Assembly: GCA_037903355.1 (NCBI GenBank)
Contig: JBAJFE010000023.1
Location: 1,736,001 to 1,800,000, forward strand
Length of the DNA: 64,000 bases
Origin: Trichuris trichiura
Taxonomy: Eukaryota; Nematoda; Enoplea; Trichinellida; Trichuridae
Direction of reading: 5' to 3'
The notes below the pieces were generated by a model, which was given only the letters and a program-made list of their open reading frames with translations, did not search any database and was not told the DNA's origin. The number at the start of each line of letters is the position of its first letter. Positions within the stretch are counted from its first letter, which is position 1. Shown piece after piece: positions 24,982 through 35,962 of the stretch. Both the position numbers and the translations under genes were made by a program.

Positions 24982-27178
24982 CTAACAGACCAGAAAGACA
25001 ATAAGTATGATGCAGATGACCGCCGAAATGCCCATAAAAGTGTACACGACTCTTATTGGAAGATTGTCGAGCTGAAAAGAATTGGGCAGACAGTTGGAAG
25101 ATGGCCAGCGCTCCATTTGCACTTGCCTTCATAAGGCGGTTTGTTTGATAAGCGCTTTTGCGCCGTTTCAGTATGTTCGCCCCAATCCTACAGCCGTCGA
25201 GCAAAAGTATGGCGAGCACAAAGCTGACGCAAAGGATAATCATGAGTGCCAAAGGGGCGGCGCCAAACTGGTCGGTCACTTTGAAATTGTAAGAGAACGG
25301 CGGATAAGTGATCATGTAAATGGAGGCGGCTGAAAAAAAGAGAAAACAATGCTTGGCGTTAAATGGTCTGGCAACATTTGGATTTTCAGCATTCACCAGC
25401 GCAACACCAGGAAAGATAGCCTAAAAGCCCGTGACCCCAATTGAATATAACTCTTTTCGAATCATGCGGCGCACATCGGAAGTAGGCAACGATTGGCTGA
25501 AGAAAGATTCCAATCGAGGCGGTCATACCAAGTATGGAATGGGTTCCCTGCGGAAATTCCTACAAAAGGAATTTGAAGATATATGTATATATACGCATTT
25601 GTCTTGCGGCGTACATCTCCGGCCCATCGACCGTCTTCGGCGATAAATATGAGGATGAAACCGACCGCTATCAAAAATATGGCGACAATGTTTAGAGTCC
25701 TGTGCAGCTGCAACGAGTGGACAATGGCCAGCATTGTAGGCAGACGACCAACGCCTCGTATGTTCTTACCAAAAACCACAACTTTATTCCGAAGAAATTT
25801 CTCTCTGATTTGTACGGTTTCAAAAATCGGGCACACAATATTGCGCTAGCTACGAAAAACCACCATCCCAGAATCATCAGCGAGCCTGAATATGAGATCG
25901 CGCGCTCACAACTTCGAGCGACAACCCAGAATTTACGGGACCAACGCACCGTGCGTTTTTTTCAAAATTCTTTTCGCAGTTCTGCTGCTGCCCGTCCCGT
26001 GTACATGTTGATGATGATGATGATCGTCTTCTTCATCAATGCTTTCGCGGGATGAAAAATTTCTCCTCATGCTGGACACGTACGGATAATCCCTTGCGGT
26101 CGGGTCGGTTGGATGAATTCTTAATTCCTCCCCTAAAAAGCAACACGCATTGTTTAGGAAGCCACGTTGGTTCTTCAGCATGTTTTACTATTTAAAAGAA
26201 AAGAATTTGGGAATTATACGCTCATTCAAGGCGGTTTAACGAACTTGCTGCGGAGCAAAGTCGTCTCGTCGCATTTTAGGCAACAAACGTTGATATACAA
26301 TGTAAGAAGAAGCCATTACCTGAAGCATCCATTTTTCCAATTGCTACAATGAGATATTGATCTCTGTTAAGGGGCATAATTTTGTCAGGCAAAGTGGTGG
26401 CAACAATTTTCCGGGAAAAGGCGCATCCAAATTTTCCTTCGGCGCTGGTCGCGTTTAGCAGTCTGACGTTTTGGTTAATCTGAATATTTTAAGCATTCCA
26501 TTATTAGCTAGGTCACTTTTTTGCCGAGCAAATGCTCACAATGTTCGGATCCCGAATGGTAAGGTACTTATGGCCAACGGTATAGCCAAGGCCGACTGCT
26601 GGTTCTTTGTCAACTGGAAATGTACACTGTACCGTTGTTGTACGGTCCTAGCAAAAGTCGATAGCGTATAAAGTATCAGCTTCACTCCAACTAATATGAT
26701 AATATATGCTAACTTAAATCTTGTTTTTAGATGACTATCTGGCTCACATTTGCATAGCCGAAGTTGGAACAAGTTCGTCTCAAAAGGTCTGATTAGATCT
26801 TGAAATTGTTTTTTTAAAATAAATTCAGTCTTGTGCGCGCGATTAATGGCAGTTCAAGGAACCTTATATTTGCATAATTCTACAGTTTCCTTTTAAGTAA
26901 AACCTATATTGATTGTGTCCGCGCCGCTAAGGTTGAAATTAGTGTTTCGCGAGCCCTACCATGTCTTGCGTGTCGGAAAAGCCAATGGCGATGTATCTAT
27001 TTCTTGCCGTATCTCCGGGAGCCAACTGGTAGGAGATCTCGAAATCGATGAATTCCGATTGTGGCTCGTAGGCGAAGATCATTTCGCATTTGTCCCATTC
27101 GCATCCAACCGGCTTGTACATGCAGGTATGGGTGCTGCTGCATCTATGCTTTAAGCAACCCATTGTCATCGGAAGAAG
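24982..27178 (-). CDS. DOMON-cytochrome b561 ferric-reductase-like membrane protein (5' incomplete)
   Basis: Nine exons in transcript order: 27178-26960, 26647-26540, 26479-26320, 26132-25950, 25885-25770, 25707-25615, 25559-25397, 25329-25127, 25071-24982. All phases agree and the end is a TAG. They give about 444 aa; at least one upstream exon with the signal peptide is missing. Exons 1-3 form the DOMON domain: Cys-rich start, RNRYIAIGFSDTQDM, TTTVQCTF, GKFGCAFSRK. Exons 5-9 form the b561 membrane core with all four heme-ligand histidines: KTHGSLM, LLHRTLN, GTHSILG and NWGHG, plus FLQPIVAYFR. Known relatives (FRRS1 type) pass electrons across a membrane to reduce ferric iron or other acceptors. 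Exon 4 encodes an acidic, histidine-rich linker (DEEDDHHHHQHVHG) just before the membrane core. The last intron uses a GC donor (AAG|GCAAGT). The gene converges on the plus-strand transporter region. Confidence 0.85.
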
Positions 27179-27673
27179 CTGAAACGAGGCAACCCATCGT
27201 CACTCTGTTCATAAATGGCATTTTTCAATAGTCTCCGTGTTGCAAAGACTAAACGATTGTTCTACGCACACGGCATACAGTGTTTCGCTGAGGTACAAAC
27301 TATGAATAAGTTACAGACAATGGCCAAAGAAACAACTGTATATATTACCGTATGTCACGCCCATTACCTTATGCTTACTTAATGCAGCTATTTTCTTTTT
27401 TTAGGAAGAATAGGCAATCGAAGAAAAATGACATATCGAGCTCATTAAGGTAATGGCCATCACGCTACGGTTAACTTTTTTCATTACAGTTTCTATGCGT
27501 GAACTATCTTAAATTTTTAAAATTGAAAACTACAGACAGTAGTTCATAAAAATATGTTAAAAGCAATACATGAAGCACTTAATATTTCATATATTTCTTA
27601 GGTATTTTAGCAACGCTAATGAACAAACCGCAAAGTAGTAAAAATCGAGACTTTTCATCTAAGCTTCTGCGAC

Positions 27674-27940
27674 CCTACAGGAGCGACATCTATGAGGCAA
27701 AGTGGGGTGCTTTTTTTGCTAGTTTGCTGACTGTATTTTCCTTCCATCTTAGTTTACGCGCTTAGGCTAAGAAAGAAGAGGACAGCCGACAAGAAAGTAT
27801 GAAAATGAATGCTTTGGTCGTAAAACCTTGCCAGCTATCGTTTTCTGGCGTTGATTAAGCCTAAGCCTAAGTATAAAGACACCCCAGCTGTAACGTACGG
27901 AAAAAACAACACTTTGCCACATAGATGTCGCCACTGTAGG
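27674..27940. mobile_element. MITE-like element 1 with 31-bp inverted repeats
   Basis: The left end (27674-27704) and right end (27910-27940) are inverted copies differing at about 3 of 31 positions; both contain CGACATCTATG and GGCAAAGTG. The total is about 267 bp with no coding capacity, typical of a non-autonomous DNA transposon. Inside, at 27855-27871, sits a run of the hexamer AAGCCT (TTAGGC on the other strand). No target duplication is clear to me, and the autonomous parent is unknown. Confidence 0.7.
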
Positions 27941-28187
27941 TTTTCGGAATCCCAGGCGACAAGGCCGTAAAAGTCTCCACTACCAAGACGCGGTGCACAC
28001 TACTACCTAATTATTGCCTGACATTTTATATAAAACCTATGCAAAATACACAGTGTATTAAAATAACACAGACATTTCATATTTTGCCTGAAAACGTCGC
28101 GCATTCCATAGAATGGCTTCATTTTATATATAGTCCAAAACGTGGCTGTTAACAAAATAGAAAAAAAGAAAACAAAGTCCAAAGATG

Positions 28188-28207
28188 CATATATATATAT
28201 ATATATA
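28188..28207. repeat. (AT)n microsatellite
   Basis: About ten AT dinucleotides in a row, preceded by GATGC. Confidence 0.9.
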
Positions 28208-30663
28208 ATTGCCAATGGATTTTATTTTATTTATATACAACATATAGCGCCCTAACGGTGCTGACGATGGCGCAAAAGTGGTTCTGAAACGTAAAATATT
28301 GTAGTTTTGTACCTTCTCTAAGAATTTGTTAATTCATTCGCTTGTAGAGCATTTTGAAGTTTAATCGCAGACGAGCAGTGACTGACGATCAGTATGAAAC
28401 AGCTAATTCTGATTATTTGTCCAACACCATTTGACGAAGATTTACAGATTTGGCTTTTTAAAGTAAATAAAATATAGCATAAAAAGTTAAGAACCCGTTA
28501 AGAAAAGCTATGTATTCAAAGATAGATTCAAGAAAAAATGACCTATTGCGGGCAACACCTTTTCTACCATATTTGGTTTTTCAGTTTCAGCTCGGAAGTT
28601 TATTTTCTTAAAAGTTGCTCCCCTCCGTCACTTTTCTTTCGTTGTTCATTTTCCGCAAGCTTTTTAAAGCTTGGAAGTTCGACGGGATCAGTTTCGTACT
28701 ATTGAAGGTCTTAAACGGTTTACGGAAGGAAACCAAATTTCGTCTAATTAAAAATGCGAATACTTTTCCTTGCCCGGATAGTCGTCAGGCAAAATATCTC
28801 CGCGGATTTAAATAAAAACATTTTGCTTAAACCGACTAAAAAAGCAACGAAACCACGCGGCTTAAATTTGTATAAAACCATTAGCTTTCAAGTGTGCTGA
28901 CCGTTTCTTGTTTGAACAGCCGAAAACTACGCTATGCATTTATTACGTAAAAAGTGTACGCGGCACAAATGCAAATTAATTGACATGCGCGTAGAAAGAC
29001 TGAGAATAACGTGTTTTCATGAATCGACTTTAACGCCACTCCTATTGGTGTTTAAGCTAACAAAACTGACCGTAAAGAAGGTAAAGCGCTTTTATGAATT
29101 GCGGTAGCTATTTTGGGTATTTTGAACTTATCAAAGACTCGAATGCTTCCGACAAGCAAAGCAGTATTTTCAACAGTTCATCGTCGAAGAAATAAAGAAA
29201 TAGAGACTTGCGGCTTGCAGTGACAAAGTGGGATTGAACCAGCGTACCCATAAATGATCCCAACTTGGACTGGCAAGCTCATACGAAGCGCTAAGTGACA
29301 AAAGCTCTACGGGATGGTGCGTGGGTGATTTTGCAATTTTTTTAAAATAGAAGCAGCAAACCGCCTTCGCTAAGCACAATGTATTCGCGCGAGCGACTTA
29401 ATGTACTATCCGGTTTTAGCATGGAATATAAAGTGGAAAAATAATGGCGTTGTCACGAGAATAAAACAACACGTTTCAAAACCGGCTCTGTGCCTACGCT
29501 TTTGCCAGCTGGTTAATTCCAAAAACGGTTGAATTGGAAAAGGAAAAAAAAGCAAAAATAGCGAAACGCTCAAAGCGCCACCATGAAAGTAGCAACGCCG
29601 CTACAGGATGGAAAAGAGTCGCTTCATTAAGCATTCTTAGCATAAGACGGACCCTAAACCGCTAAGCGCGCTCACGTATTCGCCTTAAAGTGTGGAAACC
29701 GCAATGCTGTCTCTTTTCCGTGAAAACCAGTTTTGACCAAGCCGCTATGCTTATTTTCCGCGGGGAAGTTCGAAAGCGGGTCTCTGTCACACTTGCAACG
29801 TTTTTCATTCGAACCGCCAATCAAGAAAACTTGTTTACTCGTTGTAACAACGCTGTGACCGATAACCATCCGCCAAAAGTATATTTCTTATAACCTATTT
29901 ACTTCGGCTGGAAAATGTCTCACCAACCTTTCATCTCCGTAGCTAAAGAGGAAGCATATACGCAAACTGAGCAATCGTGTAAAGAAAGAAAGTGCTGCCA
30001 ACAGTTTCAAAACGAAGAAGGAGTCGCGAAGTATCGAGAAGTGCTTACTTACTTGAATATCATTCAAGATGTCTATCGCAGGAAACATAATTAACATAAT
30101 AACTAGCTAGTTGTTCATAACAAAACAATACTTACTTGAGAAAGGAAAATAATGGAAGGAAAATATGCCAGCGACCTTGTAATTTCCATGTCGCCAAGAA
30201 GGAGTATAAAGCGTAAACAGTCGTCACCTTTTGTAACCCAAAAGGGCACCTAGTTCCAGTTAAGCTCTGAAGATACGCAAGGGCCTACGTGTCAGCGCGT
30301 GTGCGCATATGTATGTGTATATATATATAAATGCATGCAGAGCGGTTGAAATCATAGGACAGTCAGGTGACAACGCGGAAAGAATTGTGCTTTTATAAAA
30401 CAAATGGTTTCCTCGTACTTCGATTGAAGAGTCGTTTTTGTCACCGATTCGTCAATGCAAACCGGAACGCTGTTGCATCACGCATTCATGGGCGAAAGCT
30501 CGAATCAGGAAGGTGCACAACACATGCGAACTGGAAGCCTTTGTGGGGGCGTTGATCGCTTGAAAGCAAAGTTAAGCTCTTTGGACAACCGCATCCCTTT
30601 GGGCGCCCCCTTTCCATGTAACGAGCAGAAGTTTGAAAATAAAAAGTTAACCACTGACATCAT

Positions 30664-30789
30664 CATCAGCAATGCACTCGCAGCGTGGCACAACGTCGCG
30701 GTCTTTTTTCGCCCTTCTCGCGGTTATCAATCGTAATGGTAGAGCATTGGAGGGTCAACAGCTGCTTATCTCCTTCGCATTTGAATCTG
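30664..30789 (-). CDS. Possible SUEL/galactose-lectin-like exon (weak, partial)
   Basis: After a good minus-strand acceptor (CTTTCAG) the frame reads RFKCEGDKQLLTLQC, then STITIDNREKGEKRPRRCA and LRVHC, followed by TGA. The CEG...L.L.C..I.I pattern resembles the first motif of SUEL-type (Gal_Lectin) domains, which bind sugars in secreted or surface proteins. The usual YGR and the later cysteines are not seen, and I could not assemble convincing neighbouring exons. A short exon with good splice sites lies at about 29923-29941 on the same strand and may or may not belong. Treat as a lead. Confidence 0.28.
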
Positions 30790-31063
30790 CTGAAAGAAAG
30801 GTTATGCTTGTAGCAGAATTTGGGAGGAAACAGCGTTTGTCGTTGCGCAAAGTCGAAAATTACCTTAGCCTTTGAATAAATGACGAAAAATGGAAAGTAT
30901 GCAACGCCCGCCAACCGGCTGACAGGATACCGTCGACTTCTAAGGATTAAAGGAGCCCATTATAAGCATTCGTAATTATTAACAGGTGGAGAAATTTATT
31001 TGACACATTTAGACATCGTACGTAACCGGTACACCGCACAAATCATGTGACAGGCAGAGTTCA

Positions 31064-31092
31064 GGCTTAGCATGCGTTGCGCATGCTAAGCC
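31064..31092. repeat. Perfect 13-bp hairpin
   Basis: Arms GGCTTAGCATGCG (31064-31076) and its exact complement (31080-31092) are separated by the 3-base loop TTG. It contains the half-telomere string CTAAGCC. It is non-coding with no adjacent gene. Confidence 0.85.
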
Positions 31093-34000
31093 CAAGCTTA
31101 TCCGTCTATACTTAGCGACTTCCTTCATGTCGACTCGCAGTTTGCGTTATCTTTGCATAATAAAACTAGTTTTCAAGTATGAGCTGCTGGGAAGCCGGTT
31201 GGTGTTCTTCAAAGATAAATCAATGCCGTCAGTCCATTACTATCTGGATATATATTTTTCCATTTCGCTACAGCAACGAACAAGCTTTGAAAATACAAAA
31301 GATACTCGTTCTGTCGCCGCGCAAAGGCGCCAAAATTCTGTATCTAATAGAATGCAATATGCTAATTTTAGCAGGCTACTCGAAAGGTTTTCGTTGTAAA
31401 CAATTCATGAATGGCAGCTCAGGAGAGCTGCCGGCGTTCCACAACGCGTGGACTTTGCAAACAATAAAATTCCCGCGGCGTATTTGCGGACAGCCGAAAA
31501 AGTAGTTGATGTCAACGATAGTCAACTTTGTAGTTTTGATCGTATGGTCGCATAGAGGTGGTTATTTGCATTTTTGACACGCTGATGCAAGCGACTATAT
31601 TTAGCGTTCTACGACTGTTGCAATGAGCGATCAACCTTTCGTGCTTTGACTCGTTACGATATATCTTCATTGAGGGACTCCAGTTGTACGAAAGTTTGCA
31701 AGGTAATTCCATAGCAAAGATCTCTTTTGTCATATTCGTCTATTTTTCTCATTACGGCCTTTGCATAGACTTTCAACGCCGTTCTGAGCTTTGTTTGCAA
31801 ACTCGGCACCGCATGCAGGCTTAAGCTGTTTTTTCAGCTGCGCTTAAGCGAACTCATAAACAAAATGTATTAATAGATCTACTGAAGAGAGAGAGAGAGA
31901 TGGCCAAAAAAATTTGCATTACTCAAAAGCTGCTGTCTTTTAGAAACATCTGCTGAATATGAGAATATGCAGCCGTAAATTTGAATTCCACTTTTCGCTT
32001 TCGTCCATTCCCAAGAAGCGTAATAGTAACAATATACATTTATTTTATTTACAAAAGTCTGTCAGTTTAAATTAAAAAATGCCCCACTAACGCGTAAGAG
32101 CTTTTTGCTGTAAGTTTTCTTAGCGAATTACTAAAGCGTAGGCTAAAAGTAAAGGATTTTATTGGAGTATGCAAATCATTTTTTCTACTGCTATTCTGCT
32201 CCAGTTCAATACGCGACTTTTCAAAAAACCTGTTACCCATAATAAAAGTAAACAATTGTTCTAGTGATTAAAACGGACCCTGCCGAACAGTAGACGTTGA
32301 TGTATTAACACTTTGGAAGGCTGACGGTATCGCGTTGGACGATAAGAAAGAAAATAAATCCTTCAACGAAATGTTTTTTTTAAAATTTAACACGCTGACC
32401 TATCGACGCAAAAGTCGATAAGACCAAAGTAAAAGTTCTCATCCGATCGTGAAGAGAACGATATGTTGAACTGAGCACTCGTTGCATTAGTTTATTAGTT
32501 CGCTTGAAAGTTTCGCCCGCGGCTGAGACTAAGGCATTTGTTTACAAGCGAAATACTGCCAATGGAGACTAACATTTTTACATTGCAAAATTGCCGGGAC
32601 CGTAGCAACTCTTATTTGCTCCTCGCGGACATTACGAAACAGCAAATTTTGCTAGCGTCCCTTTTTGAATTGCAGCGAGAACAACTTGTTAATTTTCAAA
32701 GCGCAACCAACGCCCATAGCGCTAAAGCATTTGCATGTACTGCCAGCGTAAAAGTTGTATTTTTGCTGCGAAAAGCGATTGCGGCTATTCACTTTTACGT
32801 CAGTCAACGCTAGCTCTGTTGCCCCACTTTTTTGAAGTGTTTTATTTTGAAAAAAACCCTTTTCATTGTCTATGCGAACACGGAAGGAGCGAAGCGCAGG
32901 CAGTAAACATTTTTAAAAACTTTTTAAAGATTTTTCTTTTTACAAAAACAGAATAAACTAGTTGAAAAAAATTATAATGCTGAAGAGACGAACAGACACC
33001 GTTTATTTCTGTCGATTCAAAGCGGAAAGCAACAAAAGATATGCAGGTTCGTTGCTTTTTACGGTAAGCGGAGTTGCGGCGACGGGCAGTTCGCTTCTCC
33101 GCAACGCAAAGTATCGTTGTAGACCAGAATGTTTCTTGCTATTTACATTGTCGAACGATAGGCTTATTTTGAGAGCAAAATATTTCAGAGTTTGGTTCTT
33201 GTTCTTTCCTAAACTTCCCCACCGAAGTAGCTGCAATCTATAGCTAAAACGTTAACGCTTATTAGCTGATAAAATGCAAAAGTATTTGCCCATCCTGTCT
33301 GTCCCATAGAGCTTTAAGACTTCCCTTAAAAGCGTCCTAAACGAAGGGGATTAGCAAAATATCTCCATGCTCAATAAGTTGTTATTTTCAAGCAATCCGC
33401 CTTTGCTTAGGCTTAGACAGAGAGCGAAAAAGCTCAACGTGCTGCCAGCGTTGGGCAATAGGATACGGAGGGCGCTAAGTTGGAAATTTTTATTTATAAA
33501 AAGCGCAGTCGATAAAACAGCTTTTTTTGGAAGGTGCAATGAATTGTCCTTTAGCAGATTCTCTCTCAGCGATAAGAATGCTGCACAGATAAGGATATCG
33601 CCTTTCGGCATTGCGTCCAATGAAAGTACTTCTCGTTTCATGCAGTGCGCTGATAGCATTGCGCGACGTAACGTGGAAGAAGTAATGCTTATTTTGTCTT
33701 ATCTCTTTTGGACATCCAAAGTTATGCTGCGAAGTTATTTTTGGCTTTTCTTAGCTCATACTGCTGATAAGAGCTTGCATGTGTTCATCATGCAGCGATT
33801 ATGGGGGTTGGCAACAACTTCATTCCATATGGGCAGCCGATGGTAAGCAGCGGAGCAGAGCGCCAAGTTCTCAATACAATCTTTTCGTCAAATGCAACAG
33901 CTGCCGCGCTTATTTCCGCGTTGGAAGCGAAAATGTTTAACTTTGGGCGTAAAGTATTAAAACTGAGGCATTTAGTCTTTCAAGCAAAGAGTAAAGACGC

Positions 34001-35962
34001 ATATTCGTAGTCAGCTCAAAAGCTGCGGTACAACGAACCATCTAAGGCAATTGTTGCAAGCAAAACGCTTTGTCCTTCTTCCTTCATACGCGTAATAGGT
34101 AGTACACCAACAAAAATTATTAAAAGTGAACACTAAGGCGTCGGTAAAATAGCTGCCTTTAAACTACTGCACGGGAGTCGACTGAGCACCAAAAGTAGCG
34201 CGGCTTCTTTTTTGGAATCAATTGCAACATAACTTATAGATTACTCCTTCAAATTCAGTTTAGTTTTTTTCTATTATATTAAGTATAAATTTTTGAAAAA
34301 GTCTATTTTCCAAATTGTCTCCTTTCAGCTTGTGTACATTGTAACCCTCGTAGGATAGATAGATTTCAGGCGGCAACCTTTTCCCGCCTAACAAAAAGAA
34401 AATTTTGCACGCCCTAAGGGAGACCAACCGACAAAGTTACTAATGACCGATCGGCTTTTCAATCTTTTGAGCGGCTGTCAAAAGCTGGCGCATTTTTGAG
34501 GCGTGGCGCAAGCACAATTCTCTTTCAAACCTGTTGTTTGTCGCTGATCAGTTTGCGCGCATTGTTCGCTGATGGATCTGTGGCGGCATTCCGTAAGAGC
34601 AAGCGTTTTGATGTCCCACTTTTAGAAATCGTGAGCAGTTCACACTGATTGGTCGCGCCTTCCTTTGATCGCTTTACAGCCGAAGGCGGAGAGAAAATGA
34701 ATGATAAAGTGACGAAAAGAAATCAAACGATGTGACATGCAAATGAATGACTAAATTAGTCTTCTTCTTTTGCATTCGAAAACTTAAGCTCTACCCGCTG
34801 TGCGTGTAACCGAGTAGAAGCCAAAAAAATAAGTAAGTCTCCTTTGGCAAACAATGGCTGTAAACTTTTGAAAAAAATTCTTATCAACAGATCAATGATA
34901 CCGTCTCCAAATAATCGAAAGATTGTCAAGATCAGTAAAAGGACAAACTTTTCGTTAAAGACAAGTGACTACTTTTTCAACTTGACGAACCAACATTTTG
35001 CGAAGATATGATATGCCCACTTGGAATTGTTGTTAAATATAACGCTAACCGATCAGGCGCAACTTGATTTTGACTTGGGTACGCGCGCTAAGCGCCTACC
35101 GCTTTTGTCGCAAAGTAAAGGCAAACTTTTGCGAGCTCGCGCAAGCACGCGACAGAGCAATAAGATTCATCTATTAGCCGCTAAAGTGGTGTGCACAAAT
35201 ACACTTTGCTTCTATGGACTGTTTGGCCATCCTTTATACGCGAAGAATATATTGTGGATTTTGCATACAACAACTACCTTAAAGTATTGTACTTAACTTT
35301 AGTCGTTAGAACAATTAAGTTGATGACCATTTCTGGCTTTTGTCCGTCTTGCCTTCAAACACGCTTTTCAGAAAGTATGCAAATTCGTAAGTATAAAAAA
35401 TGAAGCCAACTTTACAGTCGACTTGGAGTGTATATGCGTACGCGCGAGGTGGCCACGAAGGCGGAAGACAGAACTGAGCGTTGTCGGAAGAACAGCTGTT
35501 CAAAATAGAGTTCACTGGAATTTGGTATTGACTAAAATTTTTCAAGAAGAGAGTCCATTGAACTGATGAGCACATATTGCATTTGCAATTTTAGCCCACC
35601 AATATGCAAGACAGGCATCTTGCAATCCGCTAATTTGCAAAGTACGCCTATTCGACCCGACGAAAAACGTGCTGCTGTACTTAACCAATGTCAGCAGCTT
35701 AAAATTATTTCCTTGCGGACCGTCGCGCGCGCACAAGTGTTCGTCCCTTTCACGGAAAAAGGTGTATTTCATTGGCTACGCCGCGTGCGCGCAGCTCTGC
35801 TTCCACGCAGCCTGCCTTTGCGGGAGTGAACGGAAATGTTTCTTCAGGAATTCACTCTGCAAGAGACGACCCAACCGCCGATTCGGAGTATCCAGTTTTG
35901 GGCCCAAGAATGGCTAGCCAAAATGCGAGCGACGGCAAAATGCTCTCCGACAAAGATCATCA

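Larger units (their letters stand above)
27941..35962. other. AT-rich interval with few supportable features
   Basis: About 8 kb between the reductase-like gene's upstream side and the methyltransferase. It holds an (AT)n run at 28188-28207, a candidate lectin-like exon at 30664-30789, a perfect hairpin at 31064-31092 and a GA run near 31878. The longest open frame (33367-33846, plus, 159 codons) has an equally open opposite strand and no recognisable motif, so I do not call it a gene. The upstream exon(s) of the reductase-like gene should lie just above 27178, before or beyond MITE 1. Confidence 0.5.

Noticed and set aside
26690..26900. Extra small exons in the 312-base intron of the reductase-like gene
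   Set aside because: Direct joining of 26960 to 26647 already gives a continuous DOMON domain (DTQDM then DRTTTVQC) in phase 0.
29225..29300. tRNA-like T-arm on the minus strand (GGTTCAATCCCAC)
   Set aside because: No complementary acceptor stem, D arm or anticodon stem can be folded around it.
33367..33846. 159-codon open frame, plus strand
   Set aside because: The opposite strand is equally open and no motif is visible; likely chance in low-stop sequence.
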